From Kribbella sp. NBC_00382 (lineage in GTDB: Bacteria > Actinomycetota > Actinomycetes > Propionibacteriales > Kribbellaceae), in the NCBI RefSeq assembly GCF_036067295.1, contig NZ_CP107954.1, positions 310,001-374,000 of the forward strand: a stretch of DNA of 64,000 nucleotides. The letters are read 5' to 3'. A model generated the notes under the pieces. That model ran no database searches. It saw only the letters and a program-made list of their open reading frames with translations, and was not told where the DNA came from. Shown piece after piece: positions 8,872 to 18,144 of the stretch (within the stretch, counting starts at the first letter, position 1; each line of letters begins with the position of its first letter). A program made the position numbers and the translations under genes.

Positions 8872-9481
8872 CCGGCGACCCTACTTCTCGACTGCCCCGG
8901 TGTCAGCACCTTCGACGCCAGCCGAACCAATCCGATCGGCCGCCGCGGTAAACCGTTTGAGGGGTCTCGCCCGACTGTGCCCATGGTTCGGCGTCCCGCT
9001 CGACAGGTAGTGCACGCCGATACGGCGTACGCGGATCCGCTGTTCACGCTCAAGAGCACTAGGCGCCACCCACTACTACCTGTCCAACGGCACGCGACCA
9101 CTCCAACGATCGCCGAAACAAAGGCCAGCTGCAGACGACGCAGGAGTCTGGGCTGCGTGGCCAAGCGTGGGGATGCGTTCGTTGCCGCATCATCCAGTTG
9201 GCTAGTGACTTGAGGCACTCGGCAGCCAGGTACTCGGCGCGGATGCGGGCGACGGAGTTACTCGCGAACCGAGGGTAGTGGGCGCGCTGGCGGGGAGTAA
9301 ACGATGCGTGGGTGAACCTGGTGCAAGCGTCGGACGGTCGCCCGGCGGCGAGGGCGGGGCTGGGCCATTGGAGTTGGGTTGTGAGCTACGGCACTCGCCG
9401 ACCCCGGGGCTCTCGCATAAGCGCGACGGAGGAGAGAGCGTGCAGCTGGCGTGGGGGTACCACGGTTGCTTTGGACAAGAC
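8872..9481. other. Gene-poor intergenic stretch
   Basis: About 600 bp with no ORF that has both a ribosome site and a convincing protein. No repeats or structured RNA were recognised apart from the tRNA terminator at its right end. Confidence 0.5.
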
Positions 9482-9510
9482 GAAGGCCCGGACCAATGGT
9501 CCGGGCCTTC
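9482..9510 (-). terminator. Terminator of the initiator tRNA gene
   Basis: A 13-bp perfect stem (9482-9494 with 9498-9510) with a 3-nt loop, 5 nt downstream of the tRNA on the (-) strand. Confidence 0.85.
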
Positions 9511-9515
9511 CAAAG

Positions 9516-9589
9516 TAGCGGGGGCAGGATTTGAACCTGCGACCTCTGGGTTATGAGCCCAGCGAGCTACCGAGCTGCTCCACCCCGCG
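9516..9589 (-). tRNA. Initiator tRNA-fMet (CAT)
   Basis: 74 nt without encoded CCA. The cloverleaf is complete: acceptor CGCGGGG pairs with CCCCGCT, the anticodon loop is CTCATAA, and the T arm is GCAGG-TTCAAAT-CCTGC. The C1:T72 mismatch at the top of the acceptor and the three G:C pairs next to the anticodon loop (GGG/CCC) mark it as the initiator rather than the elongator methionine tRNA. A strong terminator follows. Confidence 0.95.
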
Positions 9590-9695
9590 CCGCCTTGATG
9601 TCTTTAGTTTAGGGGATGTGGGCTGAGAGTCCAAATCGAGGGCGGGGAGGGAAAAGGTGTGTCGCGGGTGAGCGGGGGCGGCGTAGCTTTTGGGG

Positions 9696-10661
9696 ATGGG
9701 TGATGGGGTGATTCGGGAGTTCACAGGTGGGGATCTGTGGGCGGCTGCGCTGCTGCTGGCGGAGCGGCAGGTGCGGCATCGGGGTAGGCATCCGTTGTTG
9801 CCGGCTGAGTACGAGGATCCGCAGGTGGCGTTGGGTGAGGTGACTGCCGCTTGGGAGACCGAAGGGGCTTCGGGGGCTGTGCTCCTGGAGGGCGGGGAGG
9901 TTACGGGGTATTTGCTGGGGGCCCCTAAGAGTTCGCTGACCTGGGGCAACAACGTCTGGGTTGAGCGGGCGGGGCATGCGGTGAGGGAGCCGGAGAAGGT
10001 TCGGGATCTTTATGCTGTCGCGGCAACCAAGTGGGTAGCGGATGGAAAGACGGCGCAGTACGCGTTGGTGCCTGATGATGCAGAGTTGCTGGATGCCTGG
10101 TTCCGGTTGGGGTTTGGGAGTCAGCACGCGCATGCGGTGATGCCGATTCCGGCCGAGCCGTTGCCGCCGCGGCCGGGGGTGACGGTGCGGCGGGCAGGGC
10201 GTGGGGATATTCAGATGCTGGCTGAGTTGGATCTTGTTTTGCCGCAGCATCAAAGGTTGGCGCCGACGTTCAGTTCCGGGGAGCTGCCGACGCTCGAGGA
10301 GGCGCTCACGGACTGGGAAGAGTCGATCGATGATCAGGAGTACGCCACTTTTGTTGCTGAGAGCAACGGAAAGGTGATCGGGTCGTCGATCGGGTGCTCG
10401 GTGGAGAAGTCGAGTGCGCACAGCGGGCTGGCGCAGCCTGACAACGCCGGCCTTCTTGCCTTTGCGGCGGTGTTCCCACAGGCACGTGGCGCGGGGGCCG
10501 GAAGGGCTCTCGGCGAGGCGGTGATCAACTGGGCTGCGGGAGTCGGGTACACCTCCGTGGTGACGGATTGGCGGGTGACGAATCTGCTCTCGTCGAGGGC
10601 CTGGCCGCGGCTCGGATTCGTGCAGACATTCCATCGTTTGCACCGGGTGATCGGGCACTGA
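9696..10661 (+). CDS. GNAT-family acetyltransferase, tandem domains
   Basis: A 321-aa protein. The C-terminal half (from about residue 165) is a GNAT domain with an acetyl-CoA-binding loop FPQARGAGAGRALGEA and the typical WPRLGFVQTFHRL ending. The N-terminal half looks like a degenerate second GNAT domain (GYLLGAPKS, WFRLGFGSQHAHA). Substrate unknown. An in-frame TTG two codons upstream is an alternative start. Third-position GC is lower here than in the surrounding genes. Confidence 0.8.
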   Translation: MGDGVIREFTGGDLWAAALLLAERQVRHRGRHPLLPAEYEDPQVALGEVTAAWETEGASGAVLLEGGEVTGYLLGAPKSSLTWGNNVWVERAGHAVREPEKVRDLYAVAATKWVADGKTAQYALVPDDAELLDAWFRLGFGSQHAHAVMPIPAEPLPPRPGVTVRRAGRGDIQMLAELDLVLPQHQRLAPTFSSGELPTLEEALTDWEESIDDQEYATFVAESNGKVIGSSIGCSVEKSSAHSGLAQPDNAGLLAFAAVFPQARGAGAGRALGEAVINWAAGVGYTSVVTDWRVTNLLSSRAWPRLGFVQTFHRLHRVIGH

Positions 10662-10817
10662 TCAAGCCATCGTTTGCATCGCGCAACGACAGCCAGGTCA
10701 ATCAAACGCTCTGTATACAAGGGCTTACGCTGAGCTATTGCCAATCGCTGAGCGCGCATGCTTGCATTCCCCCAGTAATCGTTCCTAAGGATCGTTTCTT
10801 TATAAGGGGGGAATCCG

Positions 10818-11885
10818 ATGCCACGACCGTCTTTGCTTGCCCGCCTCCTAGCATGTCTGTTGATGCTGGCGGCGGCCCTCACGATCATCCAGCCCGCGAA
10901 CGCCGCCGTCCCGGACCGCAAGGCCTGGGTGCTGTGGAACCAGACCGCGGGCACCATCGTCCCGACCGGCACCTGGCCGGCGCCCAGCAGCGTGATCCCG
11001 CTGGCCCCGGCCGGCCGGTACCAGCTCAAGTTCCCCGGACAAGGTGCGCCCGGTGGGGTCGTGCACGTCACGGCCATCAACAACGCGCCGCATTGGTGCC
11101 AGGCCGAGAACTGGTTCCAGTCCGGGCCGGACGAGATCGTCAACATTCGCTGCTATCGCGTCGGTGGCGCACTCGATGTGACGAACTTCAGCGCATTCTT
11201 CGTCAGCGCGTCCGGCGGTCCGGCGCCCGGTCTGTTCGGGTACGTCGATTCGCAACCGAACGGCGCACTCGTCAGCCAGTACAACTCAGCCGGCGCCCCG
11301 AACACGTCGACGCCGCTCGGTGTCGGTCAGTGGCAGGTGAAGTTTCCCGGGCTGGTCGCCGGCGGGACTCTTGACGGCAGTCTGCAAGCCACCGCCGTCA
11401 ACCCGCAGCAAGGCGCCCGCTGCAAGGTCCGCGCCTGGAGCTCCAGCGGTGCAGGTCAGGACGTGAGGGTGCTCTGCTTCGACGCGGCCGGCGCCTTGCT
11501 GAACACGCGATTCACGCTCACCTACCAGTACAAGGCCTCCCTGTACGGGGCTGCCATCCCGCCGAAGTACTTCGGCTTCTTCCTCAACCAGCCGCCCGCC
11601 GGACCGCCGAGCACCAACATGAACTCGGTCCTCGGGCTCGGCGCGAACACGATCACGCCGGCCGGTCTCGGGCTGTCGATGGTGATCTTCCCGAAGATCG
11701 CCTTCACGCAGAACACGGTGCAGGTGACCGCGTACGGGTCCAACTCGAACTTCTGCGGGCTGAACACGTTCTGGACCAACAGCACGTCGGGTCCGGATCT
11801 GATCGTGCGGGACGTCAACTGCTTCACCAACGCCGGCGCAGCCGTCAACACCGGCTTCACGGTCAGCGCGAACTCGATTCTCTGA
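10818..11885 (+). CDS. Secreted protein with three degenerate repeats (hypothetical)
   Basis: A 355-aa protein with a clear Sec signal peptide (hydrophobic core about residues 8-24, cleavage after ANA at about 29). The mature part consists of three related units of roughly 100 residues. Each contains a KFPG or IFPK strand, a Cys, then about 20-25 residues later Cys-[Tyr/Phe] followed by an [Ala/Gly]-rich turn and an [Asn/Asp]-T-x-F-like strand (RCYRVGGALDVTNF, LCFDAAGALLNTRF, NCFTNAGAAVNTGF). Two Cys per repeat suggest one disulphide per unit in an extracellular beta-sandwich array. No known family recognised. An AAGGGGGG ribosome site precedes the ATG. A convergent terminator separates it from the next secreted protein. 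Confidence 0.8.
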   Translation: MPRPSLLARLLACLLMLAAALTIIQPANAAVPDRKAWVLWNQTAGTIVPTGTWPAPSSVIPLAPAGRYQLKFPGQGAPGGVVHVTAINNAPHWCQAENWFQSGPDEIVNIRCYRVGGALDVTNFSAFFVSASGGPAPGLFGYVDSQPNGALVSQYNSAGAPNTSTPLGVGQWQVKFPGLVAGGTLDGSLQATAVNPQQGARCKVRAWSSSGAGQDVRVLCFDAAGALLNTRFTLTYQYKASLYGAAIPPKYFGFFLNQPPAGPPSTNMNSVLGLGANTITPAGLGLSMVIFPKIAFTQNTVQVTAYGSNSNFCGLNTFWTNSTSGPDLIVRDVNCFTNAGAAVNTGFTVSANSIL

Positions 11886-11903
11886 CCCAGGACCGCCACC
11901 GCC

Positions 11904-11937
11904 GGGGCCCACACCGACAACGCTCGGTGTGGGCCCC
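11904..11937. terminator. Bidirectional terminator between convergent genes
   Basis: A 14-bp perfect inverted repeat with a 6-nt loop lies between the 10818-11885 gene and the (-) gene ending at 11946. Confidence 0.8.
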
Positions 11938-11945
11938 GTGCCAGG

Positions 11946-12527
11946 TCAGGCAGTGTCCTCCGGGTGGAAGCCCATCGCGGTGGTCAGCAGGTCGTCCTCG
12001 CTGAACCGGGTGCGGTCGATCGACACCTCGGCGGCGATTCCGGGCGAGATGAAGAAGAACACCTGGTCGTCGGCGCGGTAGCCGCCGTAGCCGGCGACAT
12101 CGACGGCGGTCAGCTCCCAGGTTGCCGGGTCCTGCTCGTGGTACTCGGTCAGGAAGGTGCGCAGGGCCTCGAGGTCGATCACCTTCTCGCCCCGGATGGT
12201 CTTGACGGTCAGGTCGACCTTGGTCGCACCCTCGGGGTCCGGGCCGGTCTCCCAGACCCGGCTGTGGAAGACGACGTCCTCCCACTCGTACTCGAAGTCG
12301 CTCGGCGTGCCGATGCCGCCGGGCAGGTGGTCGATGGCGAATCCGTCCAAGATGCACGCCCTCTGCTGGGTCGATGGGGACGTCCGGTGCTGGCCGGACG
12401 GTGACGCTGGTACCACTGCGTTGGCCGCCGCGGCGGTCGGTAGCAGAACGGTCAATGCGGTCGCGCCGCCGATCACGATACGGCGGGTGGCGGGGCGGAT
12501 CGCGGACCAGGACGAAGAAAACGACAT
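11946..12527 (-). CDS. Secreted protein (hypothetical)
   Basis: A 193-aa protein with an N-terminal export signal: RPATRRIVIGG followed by a hydrophobic stretch and an AANA-like cleavage site near residue 37. The paired arginines resemble a Tat signal but the motif is not complete. The mature part is acidic and rich in aromatic residues, and I recognise no domain. A GGAGG-like site lies upstream of the ATG. Confidence 0.7.
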   Translation of the reverse strand: MSFSSSWSAIRPATRRIVIGGATALTVLLPTAAAANAVVPASPSGQHRTSPSTQQRACILDGFAIDHLPGGIGTPSDFEYEWEDVVFHSRVWETGPDPEGATKVDLTVKTIRGEKVIDLEALRTFLTEYHEQDPATWELTAVDVAGYGGYRADDQVFFFISPGIAAEVSIDRTRFSEDDLLTTAMGFHPEDTA

Positions 12528-12631
12528 AACTGCCTCCTCAGGCGAAGCACCCGGTGGGTGAAGGGTTCCTTGCCAAAGAAGGTGCAGCAGGTTCGGCCGA
12601 GATCGCGGATGAGTTCAGGAGCTGTGGAAAA

Positions 12632-12672
12632 GAACCGGGCGGTGGCACCTATGAGGTGCCACCGCCCGGTTC
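12632..12672 (-). terminator. Terminator downstream of the UPF0182 gene
   Basis: A 19-bp perfect stem with a 3-nt loop, 13 bp after the stop of the (-) UPF0182 gene. Confidence 0.85.
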
Positions 12673-12684
12673 AGGAGTGCTTTG

Positions 12685-15654
12685 TCAGCCCGTTGGGGAG
12701 GTTGGTGGGCTGGTTGGGGTTGTTGGAGTTGAGGGGGTGCCAGACGGTGGAGTCGTTGGGTTGGTGACCGGGGCGTTGCCGGCGGCAACTGCTCGGTCGA
12801 GGGCGGCCTTTACCAGGTCGAGTTGCTTCTGGTACTCGCCCAGGTTGCCGGTCTTCAGGGCTGCTTGGGCCGCGTTCCACGCGGTTTGGGCCTCCGCCAG
12901 TGCCTGCTTCACCGTCTGGTTGGCCGGTGGGGTCGTCGGGGTCTCGCCCGGCGGTTTCTCGCCGGTGTCGACGTTGGCGTTGAAGACCTTGTCGAGGGCT
13001 TCCTTCAGAGTCGTGCCGTAGGCGACGCGATCTCCGAATCCGACCAGCACGTACCGGAGTACCGGATAGCTACCCTGGCCGCTCGTCCGTACCGAGTAGA
13101 CCGGTTGCACGTAGAGCAGACCACCGCCCAAGGGCAGCGTCAGCAGGTTGCCGAACTGGGCTCTGGCGCCGCTGGATGGCTGGTTGATCGGTAGCAGCGC
13201 CAGCCGGATGCTCTCGTCGGTCTGGAACTTGTTCGAGACCTGCCCAGGACCAGGTATCTGCACGTTGCCCGGCAATTTCAGAATTCTGAACTGGCCGTAG
13301 TCCGGCGACGAGGCCTCGGAATCGACCGCCAGGAAGCCGGTCAGGTTCTCCCGCTGGGCGTTCGGCACGTAGACCGAGGTCAGCGAGAACTTCGTGTCGG
13401 TCTGGTCCGGCATCCGCAGCGACAGGTAGAACGGCGGCTGGTCCGGCGTCGGCGAGTCCGAACCGCCAGGGCTGACGGTCGGGTCGGCCGGGACGCGCCA
13501 CAGGTCGCTGTTCTGGTACCAGGTGGTCGAGTCGGTGACGTGGTACTTCGCGAGCAGGTCGCGCTGCACCTTGAACATGTCCTCGGGGTAGCGCAGGTGC
13601 TGCATCAGCGCGGGCGAGATGTCCGAGCGCGGCTTGACCGTGTTCGGGAACGCCTTCATCCAGGTCTTCAGCAGCGGGTCGCTCTCGTCCCACGCGTACA
13701 GGTCGACCGAACCGTCGAAGGCGTTCACGACCGCCTTGACCGAGTTGCGGATGTAGTTGATCTCCTCGCTCGGCTGCGAGGCGACCGTACCGCGGCCCGT
13801 GGTGGTGTCCCGGGTGCTGTCGTCCAGCGCGACCTTCTGCGAGTACGGGTAGTTGCCCGACGTGGTGTAACCGTCGACGATCCAGACCACCTGGCCGTCG
13901 ACGACGGCCGGGTACGGGTCGCCGTCCAGGGTCAGCCACGGAGCGGCCTTCTGGACCCGCTCGCGCGGGGTGCGGTCGTACAGGATCTTCGAGTCGCTGT
14001 TCACCCGGCTGGACAGCAGGATGTTCGCGTCCCGGAACTTGGTGGCGTAGAGCAACTTGTTGCCGAACGAGCCGAGCGAGACGCCGCCCTTGCCGGTGTA
14101 GGTGTTCAGCGTGGGCGGGCCGCCGTCCTTGCCCTCCGGCGTGTCCAGCTCGACCGCCGAGGAGCCCTTCGCGCCACCGACGATCGAGTAGTTCGGGGAC
14201 TGCTCGCCGAAGTAGATCCGCGGCTCGTAGTCGCCCAGCTGGCCGACCGGCGGCAGGTCCTGCTCCGACCAGACCGGCGTACCGTCCGTCTTGCGCTGGT
14301 TGCCGTTCGCGGCGACGACGCCGTAGCCGTGGGTGTAGACGGTGTGGTCGTTGTTCCAGTTGCGCTGACCGGCCGGCAGCCGGTCGATCTCGACCTCGCG
14401 GACCGCGATCACGGTGTCGCGGGTCTCCTTGCCGATCTTGTACCGGTCGACGTCCAGGTCGGTCGGGAAGGCGTAGAAGCCGCGGACCTGCTGCAACTGC
14501 TCGAAGGTCGGGCCGACGACGCTCGGGTCGATCAGCCGGATGCCCGGCAGCACACCGGCGTCCGCGACGAGCTGCTCCGAGGTGGCCTGCGTCTTCGCCT
14601 CGTAGTTGATGACCTTGGTCTTCTCCAGACCGTAGGCCTGGCGGGTCGCCTCGATGTTCTTGGTGATGTACGAAGCTTCCTTCACCGGCTCGCTCGGGCG
14701 GACCCGCAACTGCTGCAGAGCAGCCGGCCACAGGGCGCCGAGCAGGATCGCCGACAACACCAGTACTACGGTGCCGACGCCCGGCAGGAGCCACGTCTTC
14801 CGCACCACGTTGGCGAAGAAGAGGCCGGCACAGATCACCGCGATGACGGCCAAGATCTCCTTGCTGGGCAGGACCGCGTTGTCTCCGGTGTAGGAGATAC
14901 CGGTGAAGAGCCTGCTGTCGGAGGTGGCCAGCCCGAAGCGGTCGAGCCAGTAGCTGAACGCCTTCAGCAGGACCAGCAGTCCGAGCAGCACCGAGAACTG
15001 CACCTGTGCGGCGCCGGAAGCCTTCTGCCCCTTCGCCGACGGGCGGAAGCCGCCGTACAGGTAGTGCGTGATGATCGCGGCGACGAGCGAGAGCAGGACG
15101 ATCGAGTAGCCGAAGCCGAGCAGGACGCGCAGCCACGGGTAGTCGAAGACGAAGAACGAGATGTCCTTGCCGAAGTGCTTGTCGGCGACACCGAACGGGG
15201 TCCGGTTCTTCCAGGCCAGGAAGACCTTCCACTCCCCCGACGCGGCCGAGCCGCCGAAGACGAGCATCAGGGTGGCGAGCACGCCGACGGCGATCTTGCC
15301 GCGCTGTTGCAGCAGGTCGCCGTACCGCTCGAAGCCCGGGCTGGGCGACGGCGCGAGGGCGACCCGTGGCCGGGTCCGGAAGGCGACGATCACGTTCGCC
15401 ACGACGGCGCCGGCCATCAGCAGGCCGACCACGAAGAACAACAGCACCCTGGTACCGAGCACGGTGCTGAACACCGAACCGAGGTCGAGGGACCGGAACC
15501 AGAGTCGCTGGGTCCACACGTCGGTGAAGACGCTGAACAGGATGAGCAGCACGATCAAGGTGGCGATCGTGGGCAGCAGAGCCCGCGGGCGCTGGCCGGG
15601 CGTTCGCCGCGACCGCCTCGGCTCCTCCGGCATGTCGTAGACGCCGTCACTCAT
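12685..15654 (-). CDS. UPF0182-family integral membrane protein
   Basis: A 989-aa protein. The N-terminal third has about seven membrane segments. It is followed by a large extracytoplasmic domain containing the family-typical run around residues 360-520 (for example NNDHTVYTHGYG) and a low-complexity Pro/Thr/Ser tail over about the last 25 residues. This matches the actinobacterial and cyanobacterial UPF0182 family (Rv3193c in M. tuberculosis), whose function is not established. The ATG overlaps the TGA of the PPA1309 gene by 4 bp, giving a coupled three- or four-gene (-) operon. A strong terminator follows. Confidence 0.93.
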   Translation of the reverse strand: MSDGVYDMPEEPRRSRRTPGQRPRALLPTIATLIVLLILFSVFTDVWTQRLWFRSLDLGSVFSTVLGTRVLLFFVVGLLMAGAVVANVIVAFRTRPRVALAPSPSPGFERYGDLLQQRGKIAVGVLATLMLVFGGSAASGEWKVFLAWKNRTPFGVADKHFGKDISFFVFDYPWLRVLLGFGYSIVLLSLVAAIITHYLYGGFRPSAKGQKASGAAQVQFSVLLGLLVLLKAFSYWLDRFGLATSDSRLFTGISYTGDNAVLPSKEILAVIAVICAGLFFANVVRKTWLLPGVGTVVLVLSAILLGALWPAALQQLRVRPSEPVKEASYITKNIEATRQAYGLEKTKVINYEAKTQATSEQLVADAGVLPGIRLIDPSVVGPTFEQLQQVRGFYAFPTDLDVDRYKIGKETRDTVIAVREVEIDRLPAGQRNWNNDHTVYTHGYGVVAANGNQRKTDGTPVWSEQDLPPVGQLGDYEPRIYFGEQSPNYSIVGGAKGSSAVELDTPEGKDGGPPTLNTYTGKGGVSLGSFGNKLLYATKFRDANILLSSRVNSDSKILYDRTPRERVQKAAPWLTLDGDPYPAVVDGQVVWIVDGYTTSGNYPYSQKVALDDSTRDTTTGRGTVASQPSEEINYIRNSVKAVVNAFDGSVDLYAWDESDPLLKTWMKAFPNTVKPRSDISPALMQHLRYPEDMFKVQRDLLAKYHVTDSTTWYQNSDLWRVPADPTVSPGGSDSPTPDQPPFYLSLRMPDQTDTKFSLTSVYVPNAQRENLTGFLAVDSEASSPDYGQFRILKLPGNVQIPGPGQVSNKFQTDESIRLALLPINQPSSGARAQFGNLLTLPLGGGLLYVQPVYSVRTSGQGSYPVLRYVLVGFGDRVAYGTTLKEALDKVFNANVDTGEKPPGETPTTPPANQTVKQALAEAQTAWNAAQAALKTGNLGEYQKQLDLVKAALDRAVAAGNAPVTNPTTPPSGTPSTPTTPTSPPTSPTG

Positions 15655-16268
15655 GGCAGCTTCTCCTCGTTGTCACTCGTACCGCCGAGCACAGAGCCAG
15701 GACTACCCGCAGTCGTCGGCTCGAATGTCAATGACAGTACTTGGCAAAGCGTAGGGACCAAGTCGACGCCGGTGAGTACCGCGCTGTCCTCGTCGTGCGT
15801 GCGCAACCGGACGGCGCCGAACCGGTCCCCGTCCCGCAGGACAGCGGCCACCATCCGTACTTCGTGACGCCGCGGATCCGAACCCGCCAACCGGGCGAGT
15901 TCCGCGTCGGACTCGGCATCGGCCAGGCCGGTCTCGACCGACGCCGGGAGCACGATCCGCTCGACCGCGACCGCGCAGCCGCTCACCCCGTCCGGCCACT
16001 CGATCCGGGCCAGCGCGTCGGCCAGGTGCTCGTCGTCGCCACCGGGCAACTCGCCCTGCGCGACCGGAGTGAGCGGCTGGGACGCGTCGTCCGCGCCCAA
16101 CTCAGCGGCCAGTTGCGGCTCGGCGGCGAGCAGGTCCTCGGTCGGAACCAAGGCGAACAGCTGCGCCGGCTGATCCCAGCCCGCGCTGCTGACGTGCCGC
16201 TCGATCTCGATCACCGCCCGGCCGAGCGCGTCTGAAGGGATGCTGCTGTCAGGACCTACTTCGTGCAT
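15651..16268 (-). CDS. PPA1309-family protein
   Basis: A 205-aa acidic soluble protein matching the PPA1309 family of Actinobacteria, which is usually found between the UPF0182 gene and the PDZ protease gene, exactly as here. DPRRHEVRMVAAVLRDG and PTLCQVLSLTFEP are the recognisable stretches. It overlaps the preceding PDZ gene by 13 bp and the following gene by 4 bp. Biochemical role unknown. Confidence 0.85.
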   Translation of the reverse strand: MHEVGPDSSIPSDALGRAVIEIERHVSSAGWDQPAQLFALVPTEDLLAAEPQLAAELGADDASQPLTPVAQGELPGGDDEHLADALARIEWPDGVSGCAVAVERIVLPASVETGLADAESDAELARLAGSDPRRHEVRMVAAVLRDGDRFGAVRLRTHDEDSAVLTGVDLVPTLCQVLSLTFEPTTAGSPGSVLGGTSDNEEKLP

Positions 16269-17293
16269 GCCGGGACGTCTCCAGTTCCACTGGCCAGTGC
16301 TTTCAATGCGCCGATCGCCTCGTGCAGGGTGGTGATCTTCACCAGGCGGATGCCGTCCACGTCGGCGTGCAGGGCGGCTTCGCAGTTCGGTTCCGGGACC
16401 AGGAAGACGGTCGCGCCGTCGTTCTTGGCGCCCGCGATCTTCTGCTGGATGCCGCCGATCGCGCCGACCTGGCCGAGTGCGTCGATGGTGCCGGTACCGG
16501 CGATGTGCTTACCGGCCAGCAGGTCGCCGTCGGTCAGCTTGTCGTAGATGGCCAGCGCGAAGGCGGTACCGGCGCTCGGCCCGCCGATGTCCTGGCCGAG
16601 GTTCACCGTGACCTTGACCGGCGACTCGACGCCGATCGTGATGCCGACCATCGGGCGGGTCTTGTCGCTCGGGGTGGCGGCGGTCTTCAGGACGACGGTC
16701 TGCTCTTTGCCGCCGCGGCTGATCAGGAAGCTGACGTCCTCGCCGACCTTGTGCTTGCGGACCAGCTCGCCGACCTGCGGCACCTGCGTCGGCGTGGTGC
16801 CGTCGACCTTCAGCACGATGTCGCCGGGCTTGAGCTTGCCGTCGGCCGGGCTCTTCTCCGCGACTGTCGAGACCTTCGGCTTGAACGGCACGCCGGCCTC
16901 TTGCAGCGCGGCCGCGACGGCGCTGTCCTGCGAGCCGGTCATCTCGGCGGTGTTCTGCTGCTCGACCTCGTCGGCGCTCTGCTCCGGCGGATAGATGATG
17001 TCGCGCGGGAACAGGTCGTGGTGCGGGTCGAGCCAGTTGCGCATCGCCTGCGGCAGGGTCAGCTCACGGTCCGGCGAGGTGACGCTCACCGTGGTGAGGT
17101 CCAGCTCGCCGGTGGTCGGGAAGGTCTCGTGGCCGGTGATCTCGATCACCGGCTTGCCCTTCGCCTCGCCCAGGGTGTTCTTCACCGGGCCGGGGCTGAA
17201 CGAGACGAACGGCACCGGGAAGACGGTGACCAGTCCGAGGGTGAGGAGGAGCACGACGATCGAGGTGACCAGCGTGGCGGTACGACGTGTCAC
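16256..17293 (-). CDS. Lon-like membrane-anchored PDZ serine protease (YlbL family)
   Basis: A 345-aa protein: an N-terminal membrane anchor (about residues 8-30), a PDZ domain (about 130-205) and a C-terminal Lon-type S16 protease domain. The catalytic dyad is visible as Ser240 in GGPSAGTA and Lys285 in GGIQQKIAGAK. There is no ATPase domain, as in Rv3194c and Bacillus YlbL. It probably cleaves envelope proteins on the outer face of the membrane. The GTG start at 17293 overlaps the stop of the upstream small gene (GTGA). Confidence 0.9.
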   Translation of the reverse strand: MTRRTATLVTSIVVLLLTLGLVTVFPVPFVSFSPGPVKNTLGEAKGKPVIEITGHETFPTTGELDLTTVSVTSPDRELTLPQAMRNWLDPHHDLFPRDIIYPPEQSADEVEQQNTAEMTGSQDSAVAAALQEAGVPFKPKVSTVAEKSPADGKLKPGDIVLKVDGTTPTQVPQVGELVRKHKVGEDVSFLISRGGKEQTVVLKTAATPSDKTRPMVGITIGVESPVKVTVNLGQDIGGPSAGTAFALAIYDKLTDGDLLAGKHIAGTGTIDALGQVGAIGGIQQKIAGAKNDGATVFLVPEPNCEAALHADVDGIRLVKITTLHEAIGALKALASGTGDVPACTK

Positions 17294-17529
17294 GAACCCT
17301 GCCCTGCGATCTTGAGTTTCCGGAAGAGACCGCGCAGCCCACGGCGCGGCTCTGGGGTGGATCGAGGACTGGGTGCTGCCACCGCCTCGTTGAACCGGCG
17401 GAAGTCCTCCACCGACGCGAAGGCGCCAGAGGACCGGCGGGGACCGCGACTCCGCCCGCGCCATGCCGCCCAGCACATCGCCAGGGCGGTGGCGACCAGC
17501 GGGAACGCCAGCCACGCCAAGACCTTCAT
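17290..17529 (-). CDS. Small membrane protein upstream of the PDZ protease
   Basis: A 79-aa protein with one N-terminal membrane segment (about residues 4-22) and a basic cytoplasmic tail. The ATG is preceded by GGTGGCCGG. Its stop overlaps the GTG of the PDZ protease, implying coupled translation and possibly a functional link. No family recognised. Confidence 0.7.
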   Translation of the reverse strand: MKVLAWLAFPLVATALAMCWAAWRGRSRGPRRSSGAFASVEDFRRFNEAVAAPSPRSTPEPRRGLRGLFRKLKIAGQGS

Positions 17530-17559
17530 CCGGCCACCTTCATGCGCCCAGCGTACGGG

Positions 17560-17985
17560 TCAACAACTACCGACCCACTCGCTCGCACCGTCGGCGAAGC
17601 GTTGCTGTTTCCAAATCGGGACCTCCGCCTTCAGCTCGTCGATCAGCTGACGGCAGGCGGCGAAGGCGACATCGCGGTGCGCGGCGGCCACGGCGACGAT
17701 GACAGCGATGTCTCCGACGGCCAGTACGCCGGTACGGTGCACGGCCGCCAGGGCGGTCACGGCGGGGTTCTCGCAGACCCGCTCGGCCACCACGCGGAGA
17801 TGCTTGAGCGCCTCCGGGTGAGCCTCGTAGGTGAGCTCGTCGACCGAGAGGTTGTGGTCGTGGTTGCGGACGGTACCGAGGAACAGCGCCGTACCGCCGG
17901 CTGTGGGGTCGGCGATCGCGGCCAGCACCTCGTCGCTGGACAGCGCGGTCTCGCGGATGTCCAGCAGCCTGATGGTCTCGGTCAT
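17560..17985 (-). CDS. moaE: Molybdopterin synthase catalytic subunit MoaE
   Basis: A 141-aa protein with the MoaE hallmarks FLGTVRNHDH, LTYEAHPEAL and the C-terminal LKAEVPIWKQQRF carrying the active-site lysines. MoaE with MoaD converts cyclic pyranopterin monophosphate to molybdopterin in the cytoplasm. No moaD is adjacent. The molybdopterin oxidoreductase at 33743-35998 is a potential client. AAGGA precedes the ATG. Confidence 0.94.
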   Translation of the reverse strand: MTETIRLLDIRETALSSDEVLAAIADPTAGGTALFLGTVRNHDHNLSVDELTYEAHPEALKHLRVVAERVCENPAVTALAAVHRTGVLAVGDIAVIVAVAAAHRDVAFAACRQLIDELKAEVPIWKQQRFADGASEWVGSC

Positions 17986-18144
17986 GATCGGTCCTTACTC
18001 TCTGCGCGCACCATACTGTCTACACGGTCGCACCAGCGCTGGCGTACGCCTGACTACGGTAATCCGTTCGCCTCTGGAGGAACGGAACCGGGGAACCAGT
18101 ACGTTGGAGTAGTACGCCCCACCTGCACAGGAAGGCCCACTCCG

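Noticed and set aside
8799..9218. 139-codon (-) ORF in the gene-poor stretch
   Set aside because: No ribosome site, biased low-information composition, overlaps the better 64-aa candidate and no domain resemblance.
12685..12760. Pro/Thr/Ser repeat at the end of the UPF0182 gene as a DNA repeat or CRISPR
   Set aside because: It is in-frame low-complexity coding sequence without regular spacing.
13540..15867. Long (+) ORF antisense to the UPF0182 gene
   Set aside because: Typical high-GC shadow of a real gene: Arg/Val/Asp-rich composition, no start signal, no domain.
16256..17515. Longer N-terminus for the PDZ protease
   Set aside because: It overlaps the small membrane gene at 17290-17529; the GTG at 17293 directly precedes the expected membrane anchor.
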